A DNA stretch of 64,000 bases from Arthrobacter sp. Leaf141 (GTDB lineage: Bacteria; Actinomycetota; Actinomycetes; Actinomycetales; Micrococcaceae): assembly GCF_001424565.1 (NCBI RefSeq), contig NZ_LMOL01000016.1, positions 222,523-286,522 of the forward strand. The letters run 5' to 3'. Below are positions 44,069 to 52,515 of the stretch, one piece after another. The position numbers and the translations under genes were made by a program. The stretch's first letter is position 1; each line of letters opens with the position of its first letter. The notes below the pieces were generated by a model. It was not told the origin of the DNA and searched no databases. It saw only the letters and a list, made by a program, of their open reading frames with translations.

Positions 44069-45147
44069 GCCGATGGCTCCTGGGGTGCCGGCTGCTGCTG
44101 GGTGATGCAGTGGATGCCGCCGCCGAAAGCGAAGATGTCGCGCGCGTCCACCAGTTCCACTGCCCGTCCCGGGTAGGCGCGGGCCAGGATGCCGGCCGCG
44201 ATGGAATCGTTGGCATCGTCGAACCCGCACAGGACCACTACTCCGTTCGCGACGTAGTGGTTGATGTACGACCAGTCCACAAAACCCTCGTCATCCGTGA
44301 GGACAGTGGGGGCGGGGACGTCAATGATGCGCAGCGGCCTGCCCTGGGCGTCCAGCTTCCCCGCAAGGGCGGCGCGGACTTCCTGGTACACGGCGTAATC
44401 AGGGTGGGAGGGATCCTGCTGCTGGTGCAGCAGTATGGTACCGGGGCCGGCGAAGGCAGCCACGATGTCCACGTGGCCGCGGGTGCCAAATTCGCCGTAG
44501 TCCCGGGTGAGGCCGCGGGGGAGCCAGATCGCCGTTGTGGTGCCCAGGGCCGCGTGGATTTCCGCCTCCACGGATTCCCGGGTGGCGCCAGGGTTCCGGT
44601 GCGGGTCCAGTTGGACGGTCTCGGTCAGCAGGACGGTCCCGGCGCCGTCCACGTGGAATCCGCCGCCCTCGTTGACCAGGGTGCTGCTGCGCACGGACGT
44701 GTCCGCGAAGCCGGCCACTGACCGGGCCACATGCTGGTCGTTGTCCCATGCTGCCCAGTGCTGGGCGCCCCAGCCGTTGAACGTCCAGTCCACCGCGGCC
44801 AGGGAGCCGTCACCTTGGTGCACGAAACTGGGACCGCTGTCGCGGAGCCAGGCGTCATCCAGCTGGATTTCAACGACGTTGATGTCCGCGCCCAGCCATT
44901 CCCTCGCGGCCGTGGCGTCCCGCGGGTGTGCCACCACCGTGACCGGCTCATAGCGGGCGATGGTGTGGGCGACCGCGGTCCAGGCGGCCCTGGCTCGGTC
45001 CAGCGTGGCACTTCCGGCGGGTCCAAAAGTGTCGTTGGGGGGTGGGAATGCCATCCAGGTCCGTTGGTGGCGGGCCCACTCTGCGGGCATGAGGGTGGCT
45101 GGCTGAGCCGCGGCCGAAGGGGCGGATGGGAGGGTTGCAGTTTTCAT
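44065..45147 (-). CDS. aguA: Agmatine deiminase
   Basis: A 360-residue member of the peptidyl-arginine-deiminase superfamily that converts agmatine to N-carbamoylputrescine and ammonia. Signature features are MPAEWARHQRTWMAFP, LDDAWLRDSGPSFV, NEGGGFHVDG and the catalytic Cys in GGGIHCITQQQP. The substrate assignment rests on these family motifs. The operator at 45182-45202 lies 35 bases upstream, and the amidase gene follows with an ATGA overlap. Confidence 0.92.
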   Translation of the reverse strand: MKTATLPSAPSAAAQPATLMPAEWARHQRTWMAFPPPNDTFGPAGSATLDRARAAWTAVAHTIARYEPVTVVAHPRDATAAREWLGADINVVEIQLDDAWLRDSGPSFVHQGDGSLAAVDWTFNGWGAQHWAAWDNDQHVARSVAGFADTSVRSSTLVNEGGGFHVDGAGTVLLTETVQLDPHRNPGATRESVEAEIHAALGTTTAIWLPRGLTRDYGEFGTRGHVDIVAAFAGPGTILLHQQQDPSHPDYAVYQEVRAALAGKLDAQGRPLRIIDVPAPTVLTDDEGFVDWSYINHYVANGVVVLCGFDDANDSIAAGILARAYPGRAVELVDARDIFAFGGGIHCITQQQPAPQEPSA

Positions 45148-45181
45148 GGCTTGGCGCAGGTCTTTCTGTGGTGGCCGTCAA

Positions 45182-45202
45182 TAAATGAATGACATTCATT
45201 TA
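45182..45202. promoter_or_regulatory. Putative TetR operator, copy 2
   Basis: TAAATGAA and TTCATTTA arms with a 5-base spacer, identical in arms and spacing to 33301-33321. It is part of a longer 12-base inverted repeat at 45180-45204. It is 35 bases before the aguA ATG and probably binds the same TetR. Confidence 0.75.
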
Positions 45203-45282
45203 TTATGGGGACGTCGACGTGCCCACGCAAGGGTTTAGCCAGAAGCACTTCGGGAACCTGCATCCGTCAGCCGCGGATCAAT

Positions 45283-45990
45283 CTAGCCGGCGCTGCCGTC
45301 CACAGACGCCAGAATTGCCTGCGCCAGTTCCCTCGGCCGGGTGAACTGCGGCCAGTGCCCGGTGGGCAGGTCGACATATTCCACCTCGCGCACAAGGGCC
45401 AGCTCCGCAACGAACGGATGCCCCGCCGCCATCCATTCGCGGAGCACCGCCGACGGGAACTCGCAGGCAATGACGGTCACGGGAACCTCGTAGCGCCGGT
45501 CATCGTGCAGGCGCTGCCGGCCAAATGCCACCCCTTTTGGCTGGGGGATGGCGCGCTCCCGGAAGCTGGCGCGGATCCGGTCATCGAGATCCACCAAATC
45601 CGCGTCCTCGAAAGCGTCCCAGGGCGGAAGGGGAACGTCCGGACCTTCGGATGGCAGTTCGTCATTGATCACGCCGCCCTCGCCGAGGGGCCCGCTGTCC
45701 ACATAGATGGCCCGCGCCACCAGGTCCGGCCGGGCATCGACTGCCCCGTGGATGACAGCACCACCGCCGGAGTGGCCCACCAGCACCGCCGGCCCGGACA
45801 AGGCGTCGATTGTTTCGACGACTGCATCCACGTGGTGGTGCAGTTCAATGCCCTCCCGATTGGCGGTGGGTGATTCCAGGCCGGGCAGAGTGAGGGGGTG
45901 TGGACGGTGGCCGGCGGCCTCCAGGGCCGGTGTCACCTCGTCCCACGAGGAAGCGTCCAACCAGAATCCGGGAACCAGAATGATGTCCAT
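45283..45990 (-). CDS. Alpha/beta hydrolase
   Basis: This 235-residue protein has the alpha/beta hydrolase fold: IILVPGFWLDASSWDEV, nucleophile elbow GHSGGG, and the catalytic His in LPTGHWPQFTRP. It is a cytoplasmic esterase-type enzyme of unknown substrate; related enzymes act on esters or lactones. It follows GH127 by 9 bases on the minus strand and may be in the same operon. The GHSGGGAV elbow is slightly unusual but functional in the family. Confidence 0.85.
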   Translation of the reverse strand: MDIILVPGFWLDASSWDEVTPALEAAGHRPHPLTLPGLESPTANREGIELHHHVDAVVETIDALSGPAVLVGHSGGGAVIHGAVDARPDLVARAIYVDSGPLGEGGVINDELPSEGPDVPLPPWDAFEDADLVDLDDRIRASFRERAIPQPKGVAFGRQRLHDDRRYEVPVTVIACEFPSAVLREWMAAGHPFVAELALVREVEYVDLPTGHWPQFTRPRELAQAILASVDGSAG

Positions 45991-45999
45991 GACCGAACC

Positions 46000-48315
46000 C
46001 TACTCCAGGCCGTTGACCAACTGGACGGACACAAGGCGTCCCGTGCGGAAGCCCGGGACGGCCGTAACGGTGAAGACGAGCTCGTCCCCGTTGCGTGCCA
46101 CGCCGGTGATGTCGAAGTCGCTGGCCGGCGGGCCGCCGTCGTCGGGCCCTTGGGCCGGACCGGTCAGGAGCGCCCCGTTCAGCCGCAGGATGTGGTGGTG
46201 CGCGTCGCCGGGCAGGAAGCGGACCCGCAGGATTGTGGCCCGGTTCGCCGGATCGGTGAGGACATAGGAGAACCAGCCGCCGGCGTCCCGCCAATGGAGC
46301 CCTCCGGCGCCCCCGGCCATGGTGTCTTTCCCCGCGAATTTGTGGTCCGCCTCGGGCTGCTGCTCTCCGGCTGTAACGGCATCCACCACCCGGGCTGCCC
46401 CGGCGGCGGCCCGATCCAGGGCCTGCAGACTGGCCCGCAGCTCTGCCGGTTCACCCGTAGGCCAGTACACGGTATAGCGGCAGTCGTGGATCCGGTGGAA
46501 GGGCTCCAGGATGACCGTGGCAGGCTGTCCTGCCGGATCGATGACCTCCAGCTCGGCTGCGAAGGATGGGGTGCGGCGCCGGGAGAGGGCTTCCGGATCC
46601 GGTACCACGGGCGTTCCGGCCAGTGGCTCCAACGTTCCCACGGCGACATGTCCCATGCGCTGGTCAGCGGCCTCGAATCCGGGGACGCCATCAGCGCCGC
46701 CCCGGGCTGCCAGGACCATCGGGCCGTACCGGAAGGAAACCCAGGGGGACCCATCCGGCAGCGCCTCCGCCTGGAATCCCGCGGTCAGCCGGATCCGGAC
46801 CGTAGAGGTGCCGGCCCAGCGGCGGGCAAGGCGGACGTCCCCGGCCTCGGCCGGAGGGGTGGCCTGGGTACTTCCCTGCCCGCCGCCGTCGACCGTCATT
46901 GCCGTGGCCCAGCCCGGCCTGCGCAGCCGGACGGTGGCGTCCACCGGCGCAGTCGCGGTGATGGTCAGCGTGACCAGGCCGGAACCCGGAAAGTCGGTTT
47001 CGAGCCGGACCGTAAGTCCGCGCTCTGTCCAGTCCAGCGTGGATGGGATGTAGAGGTTGACCAGGAGGTCGGTGTCTGTGTGGCTGTAGATCAGCTCGCC
47101 GTAGCGGGCATGGTTCTCCAACCCGGACCCCACACAGCACCACATCGATTCCTGCGCCTTCGAATATACGCGGTAGTGCCCGGGGCGCATGGGTGTGAAG
47201 TACACCAGGCCGCCGCTGGCAGGATGCTGCGAGGACAGGATGTGGTTGTACGTGGCGCGTTCATAGAAGTCGATGGCGGCCGGGTCGCCGGAGGCCTCGA
47301 ACCGCAGCTGCGCCAGCTTCAGCATGTTGTAGGTGTTGCACGTCTCCGGTCCCTGCGGTTCCTGGACCATCGATGAGAAGTCTGCTGCCGGGTGGAAATG
47401 CTCGCGGACACTGTTCCCGCCCACGGAGACCGACCGCCGGCACACCACTGACTCCCAGAAGGTGTCCACGGCCCGGGCATACGCCGGATCGCCGGTGCCC
47501 GCGGCAAGCCGCGCGTACCCCACCACCTTGGGGATCTGGGTATTGGCGTGCAGCCCGTCCAGTCGGTCCTGGTACGCCGCCAGGGGATCCAGGATGCTGC
47601 GGTGCGCGAACCGGTGCGCCTCCGCCAGGTACCGGTCATCACCCGTGAAGCCCCACAGCAAAGCGAAGGCGTCGTTCATTCCGCCGAACTCGGTCCGCAG
47701 GAGCCGTTCGAAGGCAGGCTGGTCCAGCCGGGCGGAAACGCCCAGCCACCAGTCCGCCAGGGCGGTGGCCGCCTCCAGTGCGTCCGTGAGACCGGCAAAC
47801 TGATGGGCATCCAGCAGCCCGGCCAGGGTCTTGTGCAGGTTGTACAGCGGAACCCATCTGCCGTTGAGGGTGAACAGGTCCGCGTCCACCTCACCGCGGG
47901 ACAGCTGGTTCCCCAGGTCCCGGCCGCCCGGAACGCCGCCCACATAACCGTCCGTTGCCGCGTCCTGGCACCGGACCAGGACCCCGACCACGTATCTGGC
48001 ATTGGCCAGCAGTTCCGGGTTGCCGGTGGCGGCGAACAGCTTGGCGCAGGCGGAGAGGTAGTGGCCGCCGATGTGGCCGCCCATGCCCTCCGACTCCCAG
48101 CTGCCGTAGGGGTGGGCCGGGCTTTCCAGGCCTGCTGCCAGGAGATACGGGGCGCAGAGCCGGTCCGCGTCGAGGGACAGGACGTAGCTGACAGAGGTCT
48201 CCTGGGCCGCTTTGAAGTCGCTGTCGAGGAGGCGGACCTGGTGCGGGGGGAAGGAGCCCGGACCGGTGCGTGTGGGCGTGCTGGTTGTGGTTTTGTGTTC
48301 CGGCCTGGTGGGCAC
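46000..48315 (-). CDS. GH127 beta-L-arabinofuranosidase-like hydrolase (DUF1680)
   Basis: This 771-residue hydrolase has the (alpha/alpha)6-barrel of DUF1680/GH127: VRLLDSDFKAAQETSVSYVLSLDADRLCAPYL, GGHYLSACAKLFAAT, and the conserved EHFHPAADFS, CNTYNMLK and CCVGSGLENHARYGE segments. GH127 beta-L-arabinofuranosidases bind Zn via Glu and three Cys; a Cys pair CC is seen. No signal peptide. GTG 48315 follows GGAAGGA; the earlier ATG 48354 lacks a ribosome site. It shares an operator-like motif with the GH27 gene. Confidence 0.88.
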   Translation of the reverse strand: MPTRPEHKTTTSTPTRTGPGSFPPHQVRLLDSDFKAAQETSVSYVLSLDADRLCAPYLLAAGLESPAHPYGSWESEGMGGHIGGHYLSACAKLFAATGNPELLANARYVVGVLVRCQDAATDGYVGGVPGGRDLGNQLSRGEVDADLFTLNGRWVPLYNLHKTLAGLLDAHQFAGLTDALEAATALADWWLGVSARLDQPAFERLLRTEFGGMNDAFALLWGFTGDDRYLAEAHRFAHRSILDPLAAYQDRLDGLHANTQIPKVVGYARLAAGTGDPAYARAVDTFWESVVCRRSVSVGGNSVREHFHPAADFSSMVQEPQGPETCNTYNMLKLAQLRFEASGDPAAIDFYERATYNHILSSQHPASGGLVYFTPMRPGHYRVYSKAQESMWCCVGSGLENHARYGELIYSHTDTDLLVNLYIPSTLDWTERGLTVRLETDFPGSGLVTLTITATAPVDATVRLRRPGWATAMTVDGGGQGSTQATPPAEAGDVRLARRWAGTSTVRIRLTAGFQAEALPDGSPWVSFRYGPMVLAARGGADGVPGFEAADQRMGHVAVGTLEPLAGTPVVPDPEALSRRRTPSFAAELEVIDPAGQPATVILEPFHRIHDCRYTVYWPTGEPAELRASLQALDRAAAGAARVVDAVTAGEQQPEADHKFAGKDTMAGGAGGLHWRDAGGWFSYVLTDPANRATILRVRFLPGDAHHHILRLNGALLTGPAQGPDDGGPPASDFDITGVARNGDELVFTVTAVPGFRTGRLVSVQLVNGLE

Positions 48316-48372
48316 AACAATCCTTCCGTGACGAACGCCCTGCCCGGCGGTCATGTGATTGGTTTCAAACCC

Positions 48373-48390
48373 AAATTTATAACGTTGTAA
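48373..48390. promoter_or_regulatory. AACGTT motif before the GH127 gene
   Basis: On the minus strand the motif reads TTACAACGTTATAAATTT. It has a near-palindromic TTxxAACGTTxxAA core, 58 bases before the GTG. The flanks match those at 40874-40888. Confidence 0.5.
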
Positions 48391-48435
48391 TTAGTTGTCA
48401 ACAGTGGCAGTCCTTGACGGTGGCTGCTGATCGCC

Positions 48436-49575
48436 TCACCGCCGCCCGCGCCGGTTCTTCCCGCCGGACCGTTCCTGCTTCTCCGCCAGCCCGCGTTCGG
48501 CCGAACGCTGCGAGGTCCCGGCGGAAACCACCTTCTGGTGCCATTCCCGGTAATAGGCGCGTTGTGCCGCCACATCACTGCGGCGGGCCAGGGCCGCGAG
48601 CTCGCGCTGCATCTTCCCGTAGCTGAGCCAGCGGCGTTCGGCCAGGCTGCCGTCGGCAAGGGCGGCCTGCACAGCGCAGCCAGGCTCGGTCCGGTGGGCG
48701 CAGTCCGCAAACCGGCAGCTCCCAGCCAGCTCCGCCACGTCCCCGAACATTTCCCCTAATCCGTCGGCAGCGTCAAAAAGGCCGAAACCACGGACTCCGG
48801 GGGTGTCCATCAGGACGGCTCCGTTGGGCAGCGGGACCAGCTCCCGGGCCGTGGTGGTGTGCTTGCCCTTGAAATCCCCGGACCGCACCTCCCCGGTGTG
48901 CTGCACCTGGCTGCCTGCCAGGGCGTTGATGAGGGTCGACTTTCCGGCGCCCGAAGGCCCCAGGAGCACGATGGTGCGGCCCCCGGGCAGGTGGGACAGC
49001 AACGCGTCGATGCCGTCGCCATCTTCAGCGGAGGTGGTGACCACCTCCACGCCGGCGGCCTGGAGGATGACCTTCCCGACGACGTCGTCCGCCACGTCGG
49101 CAAGGTCCGCTTTGGTGATGATCACCAGGGGAGTGGCCCCCGAATCCCAGGCGGCCACCAGGGTCCGTTCCAGGCGGTTATGGGTCAGCGGACGGTCCAC
49201 CGGCACCACCACGCCCACCACGTCCATGTTGGCGGCGAGGACCTGGGCCTCGGAGGAATCCTCGAAGGCGCGTTTTCGGCTGAGCTCTGTCAGGCGCGGC
49301 AGGATGCCGAGGATCTGGTGCGGACCGGCCCGGTTGGGCCCGGTCCACACCCAGTCCCCGGTGACGGCGGTTTCCCCGGTCAGCGGGTAGGGCAGATGGG
49401 CGGTGCCCTCCTCAGACGCCACTAAGAGGAGTGTTCGGTCCACCCGGATCACCCGGCCGCGGCCGGTGGCACCCGGCAGCGGGTTGTCCTCGAAGTGGGC
49501 TGCGGCCCGGGGGCCGTAGCCGTAGTTGATGGGGCCGCCGGAAGTTGCGGCGGTGCTGGGCAAAGGGTTGTACAC
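48436..49575 (-). CDS. rsgA: Ribosome small-subunit GTPase RsgA
   Basis: RsgA is a GTPase that helps mature the 30S ribosomal subunit. The 379-residue product is circularly permuted as in the family: an N-terminal OB fold (about 35-105), then G4 (ITKAD) before G1 (GPSGAGKS) and G3 (DTPG), followed by the zinc knuckle CRFADCAHRTEPGC. A basic Lys/Arg-rich C-terminal extension follows. GTG 49575 follows GAAGGT. A 25-codon leader frame lies upstream (49639-49716). Confidence 0.94.
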   Translation of the reverse strand: MYNPLPSTAATSGGPINYGYGPRAAAHFEDNPLPGATGRGRVIRVDRTLLLVASEEGTAHLPYPLTGETAVTGDWVWTGPNRAGPHQILGILPRLTELSRKRAFEDSSEAQVLAANMDVVGVVVPVDRPLTHNRLERTLVAAWDSGATPLVIITKADLADVADDVVGKVILQAAGVEVVTTSAEDGDGIDALLSHLPGGRTIVLLGPSGAGKSTLINALAGSQVQHTGEVRSGDFKGKHTTTARELVPLPNGAVLMDTPGVRGFGLFDAADGLGEMFGDVAELAGSCRFADCAHRTEPGCAVQAALADGSLAERRWLSYGKMQRELAALARRSDVAAQRAYYREWHQKVVSAGTSQRSAERGLAEKQERSGGKNRRGRR

Positions 49576-49638
49576 GGTGGTTACCTTCGGACAAGGTCCC
49601 CTGCCACTGTCCGGCGTGGATGCCGCTGCGGGCGCCGC

Positions 49639-49716
49639 TCAGGCGGTGCAGGTGCGGGAGGGGAGGGAATGGTGGTTGATGGCGGGGCGCGCACGGCGCG
49701 CAACAACTGCAGTCAT
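49639..49716 (-). CDS. Possible 25-residue leader peptide upstream of rsgA
   Basis: ATG 49716 is preceded by a strong GGGAGGTGG Shine-Dalgarno. The 25-residue peptide is Arg/Pro-rich (MTAVVARRARP at the start, ending RTCTA) and stops 63 bases before the rsgA start. It does not match a family I know. Short frames like this serve as translated leaders in actinobacteria, so it may tune rsgA expression; no antiterminator hairpin was clear. Confidence 0.5.
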   Translation of the reverse strand: MTAVVARRARPAINHHSLPSRTCTA

Positions 49717-49892
49717 CAAAACCACCTCCCATCCTCCGGGGCCTGTTCGAGGCCCGTTCCTTAGTGTGCCCGCGCGGTGGCGGACGCTTTTCACTCTAGC
49801 GCCGCCCGCCGTCGTCGGCCAGCCCCTGCGGCGAAAAATCTGAGTGCACAAACGGGTGGCGCGGTTGGCGCCGCACCACCCGTTTGCGCAGG
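49717..49892. other. Gap between leader frame and the CNNM gene
   Basis: This 176-base stretch contains the probable promoter of the leader-rsgA transcript on the minus strand. No gene is seen; no repeat stands out except GC-rich runs (for example CGGGTGGCGCG near 49860). Confidence 0.35.
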
Positions 49893-50933
49893 TCAGGCGC
49901 TGGTGGCATCCTGTACTTCGCCCACCAGCTCTTCGATGATGTCCTCGAGGAACAGGACGCCGGTGGTCCGGCCCTGCGCGTCGAAGACGCGGGCCACGTG
50001 CGCGCCCGTGCGCCGCATGGCGGCCAGCGCGTCCTCCAGTTCCGCCCCTGCGAACGCCGACGCCAGGCGCCGGATCCGCTTGGCCGGCACCGGCGCGTCG
50101 AACGTGCCGGGCGCCACCAGGTCCATCACGTCCTTGAGGTGCAGGTACCCTGCGGGTTCCTCGGCGCCGTCCGTGAGGATGTAGCGCGAGAAGCCGTGCC
50201 GGCCCACCGCCTGCTGGATGTCGAAGGGCGTGGCGGACTGCGGCAGGAGCACCATGTCCGCCAGCGGCACCTGGACGTCCGCCACGGTTTTGGCCGTGAA
50301 CTCGAAGGCGTTGGTCAGGGCGCCCGTGGTGTCCTTCAACATGCCGTCCCGGGTGGACTGGGCCACGATGTTTGCCACCTCATCAAGTGTGTAGGCGCTG
50401 GTGGCCTCGTCCTTGGGCTCCACTTTGAACAGCCGCAGGATGGAGTTGGCAATGCCGTTAAGGGTCCAGATGACCGGTTTGAAGATCCGGGCCACCAGCA
50501 CCAGCGGCGGCGCCAGGATCAGGGCCGCACGGGTGGGGACCGAGAACGAGATGTTTTTCGGCACCATCTCGCCCAGCACCACGTGCAGGAACGTGACCAG
50601 GAGCAGCGCTGCGATGAACGCGATGACGCCGATCGCTTCGCCGGAGAGTGTGGTCAGGCCCAGCGGGATCTCCAGCAGGTGGTGGATGGCAGGTTCGGAA
50701 ACGTTGAGGATCACCAGGGAACAGACCGTGATGCCGAGTTGGCTCGTGGCCAGCATCAGGGTGGCGTGTTCCATGGCCCACAGCGTGGTTTTGGCGGCCT
50801 TGCTGCCGGCCTCGGCCTTGGGCTCGATCTGGGAGCGGCGCGCCGAAATGACGGCGAACTCGGCGCCCACAAAAAAGCCATTCACCGCCAGGAGGACAAC
50901 AAGCCAGATGATGCCGGGAAGGTACTCACTCAT
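49893..50933 (-). CDS. CNNM/HlyC-type membrane protein (DUF21-CBS)
   Basis: This 346-residue protein has a DUF21 transmembrane domain (about 1-175, with GFFVGAEFAVISARRS and GEMVPKNISFS) and two CBS motifs (about 200-325). The C-terminal CorC/HlyC domain is absent. Proteins of this type are related to Mg2+/Co2+ transporters or efflux modulators. It lies directly after a second such gene with an 8-base overlap, so they may form a heteromer. Confidence 0.85.
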   Translation of the reverse strand: MSEYLPGIIWLVVLLAVNGFFVGAEFAVISARRSQIEPKAEAGSKAAKTTLWAMEHATLMLATSQLGITVCSLVILNVSEPAIHHLLEIPLGLTTLSGEAIGVIAFIAALLLVTFLHVVLGEMVPKNISFSVPTRAALILAPPLVLVARIFKPVIWTLNGIANSILRLFKVEPKDEATSAYTLDEVANIVAQSTRDGMLKDTTGALTNAFEFTAKTVADVQVPLADMVLLPQSATPFDIQQAVGRHGFSRYILTDGAEEPAGYLHLKDVMDLVAPGTFDAPVPAKRIRRLASAFAGAELEDALAAMRRTGAHVARVFDAQGRTTGVLFLEDIIEELVGEVQDATSA

Positions 50934-52284
50934 GGGTCAGCTCCTGCGTGATGTCGTCGATGATTCTGTCGTGGGCGCTGCCGGCCGCTCCTGCGCCGGC
51001 CGGGGTGAACCGGAGCCGTTCCACGTGCGTGCCCACTACCCGCTCCACCCGCAGCGTGCCGGCGTCGAGCTCCACTTCATCACCGAGCTCGGGGATGCGG
51101 TCCAGCCGGTCCGTGACGAAACCGGCCACAGTGTCGTACTCCCCGCCGTCCGGGACTTCAACCCCGGTCCGGTCCAGGAGCTCGTCGGGGCGCAGCGCCG
51201 CATCAAAGGTCAGCGAGCGGCCGGTGCGGACCACACCCACCCGGGCACGGTCGTGTTCATCTTCCAGCTCGCCCACAATCTCTTCCACCAGGTCCTCCAG
51301 GGTGACGATCCCGGCGGTGCCGCCGTGTTCGTCCGACACGATGGCCACCTGCAGGCCCTGGCGCCGCAGCAGGCCCAGGAGTGTGTCCACGCCCATGGAT
51401 TCGGGGACGCGGATGGGATCGATCATGAGTTGTTCAGCCCGGACGGCGGGCCGTTCGGCCAGCGCCACGGCGAAGGCCTGCTTGACGTGCAGCACCCCCA
51501 CCACGTCGTCCCGGTCCCTGCCGATCACGGGGAAACGCGAGAATCCAGTGGCAGTGGCCAGGGCGACGATGTCCTCCGCCGAGTCCTGGATTCCGACGGC
51601 GGTCATCCGCACACGCGGGGTCATCACGTCCGCCGCGCTGTGCTCGGAGAACCGCAGTGTCCGGTGCAGGAGGGTTGCATGGTCCTGGTCCAGGACGCCC
51701 TCGACGGCGGAGCGGCGCACCAGGGAACTGAGCTCCTCGGCGCTGCGGGCGCCGGAGAGTTCCTCCTTGGGTTCGATGCCGAAGCTGCGGATGATGTTGT
51801 TCGCCGTGTTGTTGAACAGCAGGATCACCGGCTTGAACACGGTGGTGAACAGGGTCTGGAACGGCACCACCACCTTGGCGGTGGCCAGGGGCAGCGCAAG
51901 GGCGAAGTTCTTGGGGACCAGTTCGCCGATCACCATGGAGAAGATGGTGGCCAGGAAGATGCCGGCCACGGAGCCGACGGCCGGCACAATGGCCTCGGGT
52001 ACGCCTGCCGACGTCAGGGGAGCGCTAAGCATCCGGCTGATGGCCGGTTCGAACGTGTAGCCCGTCAGCAGCGTGGTGAGCGTGATGCCCAGTTGCGCGC
52101 CGGACAGGTGCGTTGAGGTGATCCGGAGGGCTTTGATGGTGGGGCCCAGGCGTTTCTCGCCGCGGGTCTGCCGGGATTCGAGGTCGTGCCGGTCAAGGTT
52201 GACCAGCGCGAATTCCGAGGCAACGAAGAATCCGGTGCCGACAGTCAGGACGAGGCCGATGCCGAGCATGATCCATTCATACAT
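50926..52284 (-). CDS. CNNM/CorC family protein (DUF21-CBS-CorC)
   Basis: This 452-residue protein has an N-terminal DUF21 domain (GFFVASEFALVNLDRHD, GELVPKNFALALP), a CBS pair (about 210-340, with MTPRVRM and EDLVEEIVGELEDEHD) and a C-terminal CorC_HlyC domain (about 350-440). It is likely a divalent-cation transporter or sensor. It precedes the shorter paralogue with an 8-base overlap; the two are cotranscribed. Confidence 0.88.
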   Translation of the reverse strand: MYEWIMLGIGLVLTVGTGFFVASEFALVNLDRHDLESRQTRGEKRLGPTIKALRITSTHLSGAQLGITLTTLLTGYTFEPAISRMLSAPLTSAGVPEAIVPAVGSVAGIFLATIFSMVIGELVPKNFALALPLATAKVVVPFQTLFTTVFKPVILLFNNTANNIIRSFGIEPKEELSGARSAEELSSLVRRSAVEGVLDQDHATLLHRTLRFSEHSAADVMTPRVRMTAVGIQDSAEDIVALATATGFSRFPVIGRDRDDVVGVLHVKQAFAVALAERPAVRAEQLMIDPIRVPESMGVDTLLGLLRRQGLQVAIVSDEHGGTAGIVTLEDLVEEIVGELEDEHDRARVGVVRTGRSLTFDAALRPDELLDRTGVEVPDGGEYDTVAGFVTDRLDRIPELGDEVELDAGTLRVERVVGTHVERLRFTPAGAGAAGSAHDRIIDDITQELTHE

Positions 52285-52515
52285 TTCGGCGCCCCTCTCC
52301 CGTGGTGGCCGGTAATCCGGTCAGATGGCAGAGGGGCCAGGGCATGTGTGAAGGAGGGTCGTCCATGCTGCTTTCAACGCCGGGTCCGGCGGAATGGTTC
52401 CCCGGCAGGCACAGCCTGCCGGACCAGCGTGCCGGAGCAGGCGCTGCTGCTCCCGGAACGTGTGCAGTGCCATACTGGGGGCACGGGCGGGCGGAGTTTG
52501 GGGGACCTCGAAGAC

